Positions 20,341 through 29,810 of a stretch of 64,000 bases of DNA are shown here, in pieces. Numbering within the stretch: position 1 is the stretch's first letter; every line of letters starts with the position of its first letter. The position numbers were made by a program, and so were the translations under genes. The stretch covers positions 1,116,001 through 1,180,000 of the forward strand of contig NC_070562.1 of the NCBI RefSeq assembly GCF_026914185.1. The letters run 5' to 3'. Source of the stretch: Puccinia triticina. Its lineage: Eukaryota; Basidiomycota; Pucciniomycetes; Pucciniales; Pucciniaceae. The notes beneath the pieces are model-generated. The model ran no database searches, had not been told where the DNA came from, and saw only the letters and a program-made list of their open reading frames with translations.

Positions 20341-22768
20341 TGAAGCATCTATCCTGACTTGATTCTTTCTGTGCTCCCTCCATTATTCCCCTGTTAGCAA
20401 CTCAAGACTCAACAGCTTCCTGACCCGGGCCAAACATTCTGGCTGCCACCGGACAAAAGCAGCAAATTGGCGACCCATTTAGGCGATTAGCTGGCCTGGA
20501 GAAGCTTGCCGAGTGCCTTGAGGGCCACAAAGGGCTTGGTGAACGCAATGAAAGTCCGGATTGCCGCCAACTTGGATGTCAAGTAAACCACTAGCATGGT
20601 CAAGACCATGGATGTGAGTTTACTTATTGGCACCTTTTCCCTCATCATTGCACGCAAGCTCTGAAACTTTCATTTCATTGGGCCGACAGTACCAGCAATT
20701 GCAATGCATAAGCAAGTTTCTAGGCCCGACATCCAGCGGAGCCTTTGGAATAAGACAAAAAAACACGCAAATGCAACGGCGCACCCGGGGGAAACTGTGT
20801 AGGACAAGGTCGCTTGAAGTCATCAATAATTGCATTGAGCTTGAGAAGATATTTATTTTTGGTTCATTGTTGGTGGAGGAGCGTTAGGCATCCAATGTGA
20901 GTGCCAACTTTTTGAACATCTCTTCAAATAAAAAAATAAAAATAAAAAAGCGGAGGTGAGTTGGGATATGATGAATAGATGTGTGCAACATTGCGCACCG
21001 CTAGCTACCAGATCCTGATGTAGCCAAAGCACCGGAAGTCAATACATTCCTGGACTGAGTTGCTCCAACGTTCCAGCTGGACATCAACCAGAAAGTAAAC
21101 CAAGCCCTCACCAACTTTGGGGCTCACGTTTTCCTCTGAGAGTGCGGGAATCTGGCCAAGTTGGGGGGCAATCTGGAGCTCAGAAGAAGAGAGAATCATG
21201 TCGTGTGGATGTCAAGTTGGGGTCTAACAAGAGCAGCCGCAGCTGAGCCGGTCGCCAACGGGGGAGCTTTCCGTCTGCGAATGCAGGCTTGCATTGCTCC
21301 AGATCTCTCCGCCAGCCCTGTCGCCATGCCACAAAAGGATTACCCGGCCTTCCAGAAGCGCCTTTTTGTGATTGGTGACTTCGGCGCCATCAAGGCCGGT
21401 CAGGTTAGTTGGAAAATGGCTCAGGTCGTCCCGTCACCTATCTTGAACGCATCTTCTCCAATTCTGCTCTGGAGGCCGGACACCTGGACCAAGTCAAGCT
21501 CAAACGTTATGTATCCAGCTCGCCCTCTGCCTCATGAGTCGCCCTCTCTTCTCACCCTTTCTTTCACCGCTTACCTATATTTTCCTCTGCACATTGGCTT
21601 CCTCTTTGGCAGCACCACGTCTTCACCCAGCTGCACTTTTCCAAAGGACTCGCTCAGGTTGCTGTCAGCGAGAAACTGTTTTATGTGACGCCAAAAGTGC
21701 CAATGGGCACGGCAATGGCTGGACAACCACCTCGAGAGATATTTTGAGCCGCAATGAAATTGTTGATGAGGACGAGTTCTTTGATGGTCAAAACTAAAAA
21801 CCAAGTTTGCAATGTGGTTATAGAATGAAGCTACCATTTCATTACATTTTCCACTTGCACTTTTACTCAAATCAAGGTCACACTAACAACAAAACATAAT
21901 CTTGCACCTGAGAGTGTCTGAATGATAAATTGGTTGAAACCATCAAGTTTGAATGAGCTTATGAATGAGGTGGAAAGAAATGTCTCATTTTCATCAGCTT
22001 GATTGACACTTTGTAATAATCATATTCTCAGTTGTCTAATTTGGGATAAACAATGTGTTAAAGTTAGGATACCTCCCCAAACATCTTTAAAAACACCAGG
22101 AAGGAACTGAATCAACTAAGCCTTCCGCGGCTGGGGGTGCAGATCACCCCAATGTGAAGCATCTCGAATGTCCAATGGGAGGCTTATGAGTTATTGGGAT
22201 TCTTCTGCGTGAGAGCTTTGGGAAAATCATGGCTTTTGGCCAACTTTTTGAATCCAAGTGACATTCCACAGTGCACACTTGTTGTGAGACAGCAAGCTGA
22301 ATTGCAGAGGATAGCCAAGAATCTGAGCTACTATGTACTCTGGAAATGGTGAAAATTACACCAGAGGGGAAGTCTTTCCATCCCCCAGCAGTGGGTGAAG
22401 GCTAGAATTCTGTATACCAATAGAATCCACAGGGAACTTTGGGGGATTTAAATAAACAGTTCTGGCAAAAAACTCCAAACTGAAAAACTTTGAAAGGGGA
22501 AAAGGAGGACAGTGTGTGTGCCATGGGGAGGAAAAAAGTTGTGATTAGCAACCAAAGAGAAGATGAACTTCAGGCCTTTAATCTGGTACCACAGCCATGA
22601 AGTATTTGTGTTGGGATGACACTGGAAAGGGGGGTGGTAAAAAACTCCCACCAAAAGGGTAAAAGACCTCACACCAAAATCTTGCAATCAACTTGAATTC
22701 CTAACTTATCAAGGTCCCTCCCCATGCAGGAGGTCAGAGTTTAGAGTTCAGGTGGTGGTTTGGGTGGA
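20341..22768. other. Unassigned sequence, possible decayed host-gene exons
   Basis: No TE is recognised. Three short plus-strand stretches look coding-like: 21321-21404 (QKDYPAFQKRLFVIGDFGAI, ending at a GTTAGT donor-like site), 21424-21534 (VTYLERIFSNSALEAGHLDQ) and 21612-21748 (FTQLHFSKGLAQVAVSEKLF). On the minus strand 20610-20475 reads a hydrophobic stretch ending in TAA. None has a family I recognise, and no joined model without stops was found. 20920-20950 is A-rich. Confidence 0.3.
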
Positions 22769-23088
22769 TGTAAGGGTCTAGTAGACCCTCACTGATGAAG
22801 ACAAGGAAACCGGGGCCAAAGGGGACGAGGCCGGAGCCTTTGGAACTTTCTAGTTCCAAACGGTGGGGGACTCAATTGCAAAGGGCTAGCCGGGAGAGAG
22901 GGAAGCTCTCTCTGGTAAGTACAACTAGACAGAATGAGAGAAAGTGGAAAGGAGCTTACCTAGCCGGGAGAGAGGGAAGCTCTCTGCCGGACTAAGGAAG
23001 CAGAGGGTGAAGACTAAGTACAAGGGAGAACTAGGATTATGTAATCTAGTGACATGTCTGTGTAAGCCTATGAGGAGCAGGGCTTACA
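22769..23088 (+). repeat. LTR L1, copia-type family
   Basis: 320 bp, TGTAAGGGTC to GGGCTTACA. It starts with a hairpin (GGGTCTAGTAGACCC) and contains two copies of TAGCCGGGAGAGAGGGAAGC flanking a GGTAAG...CTTACC segment. That layout is shared with L2-L6 and with the LTR of copia element F. The sequence before it (GGTTTGGGTGGA) looks like a purine tract. No TSD was found. Confidence 0.6.
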
Positions 23089-23171
23089 TTCTCCCCTCCT
23101 ATAAAAAAAATAAAGATGGGGAAAATTAACAGTAGGAATGCATGAGAGAACTGGAAAGTGGGTGGGAGACG

Positions 23172-23480
23172 CGAGGTTGGAGGGCGAGGGGGCCTTATGG
23201 CCAGTTGCGAGGTTCGAGGGCGAGGGGCCGTATGGGCCAGTTGCAAGGTTCAAGGGTGAGGGGCCTTATGGCCAGTTGCAAGGTTCGAGGGCAAGGGGCT
23301 GTATGGGCCAGTTGCGAGGTTCGAGGGCAAGGGGCCTTATGGCCAGTTGCGAGGTTCGAGGGCGGGGGCCGTATGGGCCAGTTGCGAGGTTCAAGGGCGA
23401 GGGGCCGTATGGGCCAGTTGCAAGGTTCAAGGGCGAGGGGCCTTATGGCCAGTTGCGAGGTTTGAGGGCGAGAGGTCAAT
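23172..23480. repeat. Minisatellite, about 9 units of about 36 bp
   Basis: The unit is built from GAGGTTCGAGGGCGAGGGGC and a variable CGTATGGGCCAGTTG part, with CGTATGGG/CTTATGG and GCGAGG/GCAAGG variants. All forward frames are open across it, so the ORFs over it are artefacts. Confidence 0.85.
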
Positions 23481-23489
23481 GGGGATCCC

Positions 23490-24169
23490 AGGTGATGTGG
23501 GGGGGTCTCAGGGGTCATCGGGGAGTCTCAGGTGTTGTCGGAGAGGAAATGGTGTTGTTGAGGAGAGAACGGGGTCAGAGATGGAGGGGGTTTATGCGGA
23601 GCACTCGAGGAGGCCTAATGGCGGTGGCGGCGAGGAGGCGAGATGTTGTGCGAGAAGACAGGGGCGTGGCGAGTGATTGCATCCAAGATGGGGGGGAGAA
23701 GGCGAGAGATGACGCAGGAGGTGGTGGCGTCGTGCAGGTTAGCGTAGTCTCTGTTGGCGGACCGCCAGCTGAGGGGCAGTCTTCAGGCAATCGTGGACAC
23801 TGGTGGGGCCGGAGGCGGCCATCAGAGCCTCTGGGCAGACGGCAGAAGATTGGAAGAGCGAGTTACCGGCATGGGCTTGGGTAGGGGAAGAGTTGTTGAA
23901 GAGGGTGCGAGGGCAAGGGAGAGCGGGAGGTGTCGATGGTGGAGTAGCCTATCAGGCGGTGCCGACGTCTCTGGGACACCGCACGGACGGTCTCTACAGA
24001 AGAACAATCGGTCCGGTGGTCGTCGTGTTCGGAGGAGGGCTGGAGCGGGTCGTAGTGGGAATGGGAGGGGGAGGACGGTGTGCGTGGGTGTTAGAGGCGA
24101 GCAGGATGGATCCGATCTGGTGCCCATAAGCGGGGGGTGGAGCAAGGGTGCCAGACCCCATTTCTTGAC
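23490..24169 (-). pseudogene. GC-rich sequence downstream of the ORC2 fragment, coding status unclear
   Basis: With G2 left out, the minus-strand frame of the ORC2 fragment continues here for about 110 codons (LAPLLHPPLMGTRSDP onward) and then stops. The translated sequence is Pro/Thr/Ser-rich and lacks the winged-helix features expected for the ORC2 C terminus. Another frame holds a better-looking stretch (ALMAASGPTSVHDCLKTAPQ). It may be decayed coding sequence or unrelated DNA. Confidence 0.3.
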
Positions 24170-24173
24170 GTTG

Positions 24174-26133
24174 TAAGACTCAAAAGTGGTAATGAAACCC
24201 TTTTGCTGAATGGTGAAGGGTATGGTGGAGTTGCAAGCTCTGCCCTTCTGTTATCAGTCAACAAGACCCACCAAGCTCAGCTTGGCAAGTTTTATCAAGT
24301 GATAGGTCTGGTCTGTTCCAGATGAAATCTGTTTGACTGGCAACGTGTAAGTGTTTTAATTACTTTGTTATAAGGGTTGAATTGTTGTTATAAGGGTTGA
24401 TTTATTGTTATAAGGGTTTTAGAATTTGAGTGTGGATGAGTGTTGGGTGACTTGTGAGTTCTGGGTGAGGAACTGGGGAGCAGACCACTGGGGGTGGAGA
24501 GAGCTCCTTTTATAGAAAAAAGTGGAGCCCCAAAGGGGCTTGTGGGTTAGGGTTTCAGCTAATCTAGACAACAGGGTGAGGGATTTTAGCTGGTAGGAGT
24601 AGATACAAATGATGTCATAACCCCTCAGGGGCGCATGAATGGTGTCGGAATATACAACAGAACATTCTAAACATGTGTATATAAAGGAGTGTATGTAGTT
24701 AATATGTAATGAGTGTAGCCTGACAGGGAGATGTATGTTTGTATCCTATGATGTGTATATGTGTACTATTGTGAAACTTGTGTTGAGGCAGGTGACAGCT
24801 GGGTTACTGGGGCTGGCCGTGTGATAGGTGTTTGGTGGCACCAGGGGAGATATGTTCCCACTCCCCAGGGAGTGCCTTACCGTAACTTTTTTCCATAACT
24901 GTGCTGGAGGCCTTTGGTAAAGCAATATTGAATAGGTATGAACAAGAATGGAAGTCAGCGTGGAAATCAGTTGGAAATCATCCTGAAATAAACCATAACT
25001 TGCCAAAAAATCATCCAGAACTCATCTTTAATTCATCCAGAACTCATCTTTAATTCATCCAGAACTCATCCAGAATATAGTCCTTTCTTGGCTCCATGAC
25101 CAGTGTGTCCTTTCCATGGAGATGTGAAAGGCCCAGCCTGTGATTTTTTCCCCCTCATGTACTCGCGTACATCAGGGGGACAATTGGTGTCTCAAAACAA
25201 ATTTTTTACTTTTCATGTGGCTGTGAAAGGCCCATCCTGTGATATTTCCACCTCAATGTACGCGCGTACATCCGGGTGACTATTAGCAAAGTGCAAAAAG
25301 GTTAACTTGCATGTGCACATGTGAATTTTGAAAAGCAAAAAAATACAAAATTCACTAGATCATTTTTGTGAGGAGGACAGGATATATGGCCAAAGTGAAT
25401 TGGCACCGCAATCCAACCTTGACTTAACTCAGACTTTCACCCTATTAAAACAGTTTTTTGTCATTTTTATCAGCCAAATTCAAATTAATTCCCGCATTTC
25501 CAAGAAAATGGGTTTCAATTTCAATGACTGCAACATTACCACATTCCAAAAATCTAAACCCAATAATACCAAGTCAACTTTTAGTTTAATTTTGTACATC
25601 AGGGCATATAATGTGAATCACAAGAAACCCATTTTTTCGGAGGAATTACTTTTGAGAATGGGAATTTTGCTTTGCTATCCTTAAAAATCAGTAAACAGGA
25701 GAAATTGATGAGTTGGACTTTGGTGAAATATCATTTCATCATATTTCTTCCTACAGTTGTACATAGAAAACAAAAGAATTCTACACAACATCGTGTTGAC
25801 TTGCAAATCAATTGTGACTGACTTTTCACTAACTTCTCCATCCAATTTACTATTTTGGGGATGAGTTACTAATCCACATCAGGCTCACATCCGACCAAAA
25901 CTCACACAAAATTCAGCTCTGGCACTCCCTGGGGAGTGGGAACATATCTCCCCTGGTGTGGGGTGTAACTTCCACACTAGAGGGGGTCCAGGGGTGCTTC
26001 CAGTGGTGACTAGGGGTGAAATTGGCCGTAGAATCCATTTCTGGGGTCCATTTGATGGTATCTTGAGGCCTAGTATGAGTAACTATGTGGCATAGAAAAA
26101 ACTTTTTATTTTTCCACTTTTCCGTCTACCACA
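24174..26133 (+). mobile_element. Solo LTR G2 carrying a DNA transposon
   Basis: It starts TGTAAGACTC and ends CTACCACA like G1, with TSD ACGT (24170-24173, 26134-26137). Without the 1120-bp insertion and its 3-bp duplication it is about 837 bp. It lacks roughly 100 bp present in G1 just before the TATATAAAGG (24678). It is inserted in the ORC2 fragment. Confidence 0.88.
24839..25958. mobile_element. Non-autonomous DNA transposon with perfect 38-bp TIRs
   Basis: The TIRs are 24839-24876 and 25921-25958, identical over 38 bp in inverse orientation and starting CACCAGGGGAGATATG. They are flanked by the 3-bp duplication TGG (24836-24838, 25959-25961). CAC ends with a 3-bp duplication suggest the CACTA/EnSpm superfamily. 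No transposase is visible; the longest ORF (25328-25684, 118 codons) has no motif. Inside are two copies of a roughly 70-bp block (about 25119-25190 and 25218-25290), each ending in a palindrome around GTAC-N-CG-N-GTAC, and short tandem AACTCATC repeats at 25017-25075. Confidence 0.85.
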
Positions 26134-27110
26134 ACGTTAGCCTCGATGAAGACGAACCCGGCTTGGCCGAGGTTGACATGGACAGCGGCGGGCCCGGTGG
26201 CGCCGACGGTGGGGAAGCTCGCGGCGGGTGGGGCTAGGCCGGCGGCGATCCTGGTGGGCAGGAGCAGGCCGGAGGGCAGCAGGATGGAGGGGGGGAGGAG
26301 GGCGTCGAAGGTGGTGCCGAGCAGACTCTCGAGCACATATCCGGTCGGGGTGGGCAGTTGGTGGTAGAGGAAGTTGAAGGCGGAGGCGAGGGGGGCCTGG
26401 CCGCCTGGGCGTGCGGAGGCGCGGTGGAGGGGCAGCAGGACGGGAGCGTGGATGTGGTCGAGGGTGGCGAGCAGATGCAGCGAGGGCTGGGCGACGAGCA
26501 GGCCCAGGATGGTCTGGATCTTCGGGCTCCGGAAGCCGTGGCCGTCGAGGTTGTGGAGGAGCAGGACGATGTCTGGCTGGTCATGCTGGCGGCGGCGGCT
26601 CAGGAGGCTGCAGAGGCACTGGGCCTGGGCCTCGAGGGCCTCAAGCGAGCTCGCTTTCCGGGGCGCATGGTGGTGGGGCTGATCTTCGTCATTGGAAGAC
26701 GCGGGGGACGGGTGGTCAAGGATGATGGCCTCAAGCTCGGCAAGGATGGCGGGGAGGGTGGCGTTGGCCTGGAAGCCGTTGATGACGAGGGCCTCCCAGC
26801 CGAGACGGGGGACGAGGTGTTCGTGGAGGAAGTAGTTGAGGGTGGCGCGCTTGCTGCCGAGGCCATGGAAGAGGAGCGAGAAGCCCTGGCGGAGCTCGGC
26901 GGCCCACTGGGGCCAGTGCTGCTTGGCGGGGCGGAGTGGCTCCGGGCGGAATCCGCGGAGGAGGTTGGCAGGGGCCTGGGGCGTGTGGTGCTCGGAGAAG
27001 AGGCTGGCGGTGGTTGGGGTGGGCTTGGCGTGTGCAAGGAAGTAGGCGTCGGCGGGGTTGTGGGCACGCAGGAATCCCTCGTCGACGTTCCGCGTTACTA
27101 GATCTGATGA
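26134..27110 (-). pseudogene. ORC2: ORC2 fragment (origin recognition complex subunit 2)
   Basis: A minus-strand frame is open for about 325 codons from near 27110 to 26134. Hallmarks appear in order: NVDEGFLRAHNPADAYFLAH, ANLLRGFRPEP, the GFSLLFHGLGSKRATLNYFL core, EALVINGF, DIVLLLHNLDGHGFRSPK and LLATLDHIHAPVLL. These match the ATPase-like domain of ORC2, which binds replication origins as part of ORC. Both the N-terminal region and the C-terminal winged helix are absent. The frame contains no ATG, so it is a fragment. Solo LTR G2 cuts it at an ACGT within EANV. GC content is very high. It lies between copia-type LTRs L1 and L2, which suggests capture or a decayed paralogue. Confidence 0.82.
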
Positions 27111-27378
27111 TTGTTTTGGGATCCAATAGAGGGATAAGAGGCTCTTTGTTGGACTGTCTGGTACTCATAAACCAGCGGGTGAGGTGCGAAAGGAATTCGT
27201 TTGGGGGGCGGAATGCGTCAAGGCAGATAAACAGGATGGAACTGAAGGATGGGGCGGGACGGGGCGGGGCAAGCTGAAACGGAACGGGCGGACCGGGGCG
27301 GGACGGGAAGCTTTGCAAAGGTTTGCCAGTAGATTTTGTTGATCTTGCTAAAAAAAAATTGGAGTAGAAAAAAAAAGT
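27111..27378. other. GC-rich spacer with GGGGCGGGAC repeats
   Basis: 27248-27308 repeats GGGGCGGGAC-like units. The tail before L2 is purine-rich (GGAGTAGAAAAAAAAAG), as before L4, and may be a polypurine tract. A minus-strand frame (27318-26731) overlaps it but has no recognisable domain. Confidence 0.4.
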
Positions 27379-27669
27379 GTAAGGACTCGAATGAGTCCTT
27401 CACTAAGATGTCTCGACGGGCACGGGGAGCAGGCTCGGAGCCTAAAATTCTAGCTCCAACGGTTGGGGTTTTATTTCTAACGTTGGCAGAGAGAGTAGCA
27501 AGTTCTCTCTTAGTCTATCTACAATCACAGTATTGGAGAAAGGGAATGATAAGAAATACTTACCTAACGTCGGCAGAGAGAGTAGCAAGATCTCTGCCGA
27601 GTTAGGTAAGGATAGAGACAACTATGTATAGGGCGGAGGGTGGAACCGGGACATGGGTTGTGACATTCT
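27379..27669 (+). repeat. LTR L2, copia-type family, 3' end lost
   Basis: It begins TGTAAGGACTCGAATGAGTC with a start hairpin. A GGCAGAGAGAGTAGCAAG block occurs twice, separated by a segment ending ATACTTACCTAACG. It runs into L3 without its own CA terminus. Confidence 0.5.
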
Positions 27670-28020
27670 TGTGAAGTCTGCAGTGCGTGCGGGCTTTGCA
27701 GTCTCACAGGATCCTCTCACAAGACCTTCACATAGCCTTTCACAAGATTACATAAGCCTATTGTACTTAGTCTCAGTTCCTCTCTTCCCTAGTCCAGTAG
27801 AGAACCTTGGATCCCTTCTCTCTACTGGCTAGGTAAGCCTTTTTCCTTCTCCTCTCTCATCACTCTAGTTGTACTTACAGAGAACCTTGGATCCCTTCTC
27901 TCTACTGGCTAGTCCCCGAAATCCAGTATATGTTGGCACTAGAATCACTTCCAGGCTCTTCAGCCTATCCCTTGTGCCTCCTTTTGACCCATCAGTGAAG
28001 ACCCCTATTTAGGAGTCTTA
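27670..28020 (-). repeat. LTR L3, copia-type family, inverted
   Basis: Read on the minus strand it starts TGTAAGACTCCTAAATAGGG and ends near GACTTCACA. Two copies of CTAGCCAGTAGAGAGAAGGG flank a GTAAGT...CTTACC segment. No duplication is visible at its ends. Confidence 0.55.
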
Positions 28021-28491
28021 CAAGAGGGCCTGTCTGGAGAGGCCGGGGGCGAGGTAGGTAGTGGAGTGGATTGCAGCGGGGGGGTTGATGAGCAAGGGGA
28101 AGCTGGCGATGCTGGGGAGGTCGATGGTGAAGACGTCGCAGGAAACAAAAGCAGCGAGCAGACAGGTGATGAGGATCTTGGGGAAGTGGTAATTAGGCCA
28201 GGCTGGGGCCCGGAGCGTGCGGTAGAGCATGTTTCAAAGTGTGTTGGCGAGTGTTTGTTGAGGGTTGGAGCAAGAGGAAGAGGCGGCGATGGTCTGGCCA
28301 ATTGGTTGTTGGAAGCTGGAGAAGGGAGAACATTGGGTGGTGTAGTGAACGGTGGCAAAGTCGCCGGGGAGGATGGAATTGACGGGCTTCTTGCGCGGTG
28401 CGGGGCTGATAATGGGAGAGCTGGATCCAATCGCGTCAAGCAGGCAGTGGAGCGGTGGGGCAATTTGTATAAGGCGACGGATGGTGTGGAG
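28021..28491 (-). pseudogene. Unidentified GC-rich gene fragment, left part
   Basis: The minus-strand translation contains PAWPNYHFPKILITCLLAAF and IDLPSIASFPLLINPPAAIH, with several frames open and Pro/Ser-rich. It looks like decayed coding DNA. Its other half lies beyond element D at 49702-50550, as the ACGG duplication shows. A glycosyltransferase was considered but no motif supports it. Confidence 0.35.
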
Positions 28492-28495
28492 ACGG

Positions 28496-29216
28496 TGTGG
28501 TGGACAACTCGGTGGAGACCCACGACAGCCGAAAAATGGACTCAGATACACGGTCTCATCAAGCCCCGGCGTTTCAGGATCAAGACTCTGTCCGGCCCTC
28601 TTGGTTTCCCTTTCTACCCTCTTGTTTTTCTTTTTTTGTTTCTCTCCTATTGTTTCTCCAGTCTTCAGTTTCCCTGTTTTATTTTCTTTTTTTTGTTGTG
28701 TTGTGTTTTCTGCTCCTCTACGTCTTCTCCGGTTGTAGCGCGCGCGCGGTGGGCACAAGGGCCTGTTGCGCAGTCTGTCGCATGGACTGTCACCGACCCC
28801 GAGTCTAAGTTCAGCCGAACTTAGAGGAGGGGTCGGCATGGTACCTCTTTCTGATCCAAGAAAGTATCATCAGGATTTTTGAGCTTATTTTCTGGCTGAG
28901 TTTTTGCGTGCCCGATACTTCTGAGTTTATTGATCCTATTCGAGCTTCTTTTCGCCGACGCCCTTTGCGCATAGTTCCGAGACCCTTTTCCCGCATCTTT
29001 TCCAAAGAGATTCTTTCTCCCCTTTTCTTTTTTTCTCTCTTTTTCTCAAACCTCAACACCGCCAAGGGGTATTCCATCCCCCTCGTCCTCTCAAAATTCC
29101 TACCCACACGCTATCTGTCTGATTTCACGACTCACTTCCGGATCAACCCCGAGGGCAGCTTTTTCTGCACCATCCCCTCAGCCCGCTGTCTACCGCGCAC
29201 AGGTAGAAGCGCCACA
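28496..29216 (+). repeat. Element D 5' LTR
   Basis: 721 bp, TGTGGTGGACAACTC to GAAGCGCCACA, including a long T/C-rich region (28590-28720). ORFs over it are present in both LTRs and are not genes. Confidence 0.92.
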
Positions 29217-29218
29217 TT

Positions 29219-29268
29219 TGGTCCCCCGAGCCGCGATCAAACCAGCGACCTCAAGATTTACAGTCTCG
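29219..29268 (+). other. Element D primer-binding region: extended tRNA-Tyr complementarity
   Basis: TGGTCCCCCGAGCC and the following bases are the complement of the same tRNA-Tyr 3' part as in A, through the GTA anticodon loop (complement TTTACAG). There are a few substitutions relative to A, for example GCGATCAAACC for GGGATCGAACC. Confidence 0.8.
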
Positions 29269-29421
29269 CCTCAGGATTTTGAGACGACTGGTTCTTGGGG
29301 CTCTCTTTTTGTTTTCTCTTTGTTTCAGGATCAAGAGCGCGAAATTTCTTTGTTTTTTTTTCCGTTTTATCGTGTTACCAGCGGGGCACAGGAGTATTCA
29401 AGTAAGTCCCCTCCATAGTAG

Positions 29422-29696
29422 TGTTGCAATGAACTAGGTCAGGAAGGACAGAGCGCGGAAAGAGTGAGTTCATTGCAATAAGAAGAAAAGAAAGAGAGAG
29501 AAAAGAAATGACACTAACCTAGGTCAGGAAGGACAGAGCGCGGAAAGAGTGAAGAAGAGGATTTCCGCGCCTGCCTCCCTGGCCTAGACTACATACAAGC
29601 TGAGATGTCACACACTGTGATATGAGAGGTGAAAGGAAACAAGAAAAGGAAAACACAGACAGATGGAAGCATAAAGAAGAAAACAACACCTCAACA
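29422..29696 (-). repeat. Copia F 3' LTR
   Basis: 275 bp. On the plus strand a 12-bp inverted repeat (TTGCAATGAACT/AGTTCATTGCAA) occupies one end. A roughly 34-bp block CTAGGTCAGGAAGGACAGAG... is present twice (about 29433 and 29519). Confidence 0.92.
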
Positions 29697-29705
29697 CCCC
29701 CCCTT
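29697..29705 (-). other. Copia F polypurine tract
   Basis: Minus-strand AAGGGGGGG abuts the TGTTG terminus of the 3' LTR. Confidence 0.65.
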
Positions 29706-29810
29706 GCTGACAACCTGGCTGAAAGAAAGGAAAAAAAGAATTGAAGAAGACAACACAAAAGGAGAGGAGAATTGGAAAGTGGAATGTGAAGGATGATGGG
29801 ATAGTAGAAA

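Noticed and set aside
21161..21797. ORF 21161-21688 as a host gene
   Set aside because: Only short stretches look coding, they fall in different frames, and no splice model removes the stops. Kept as an unassigned region.
23138..24176. Plus-strand ORFs of 107-248 codons over the minisatellite and GC-rich region
   Set aside because: Gly/Arg/Val-rich, open in all forward frames across the 36-bp repeat; no motif.
26358..27277. Plus-strand 247-codon ORF opposite the ORC2 fragment
   Set aside because: Shadow of a GC-rich coding strand; the minus-strand ORC2 motifs are specific and the plus frame has none.
27379..28020. A single 642-bp TIR element (TGTAAGGACTC...GAGTCTTACA)
   Set aside because: Each half aligns separately with the 320-bp LTR L1 in opposite orientations, so two inverted LTRs explain it better. 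No flanking duplication supports one element.
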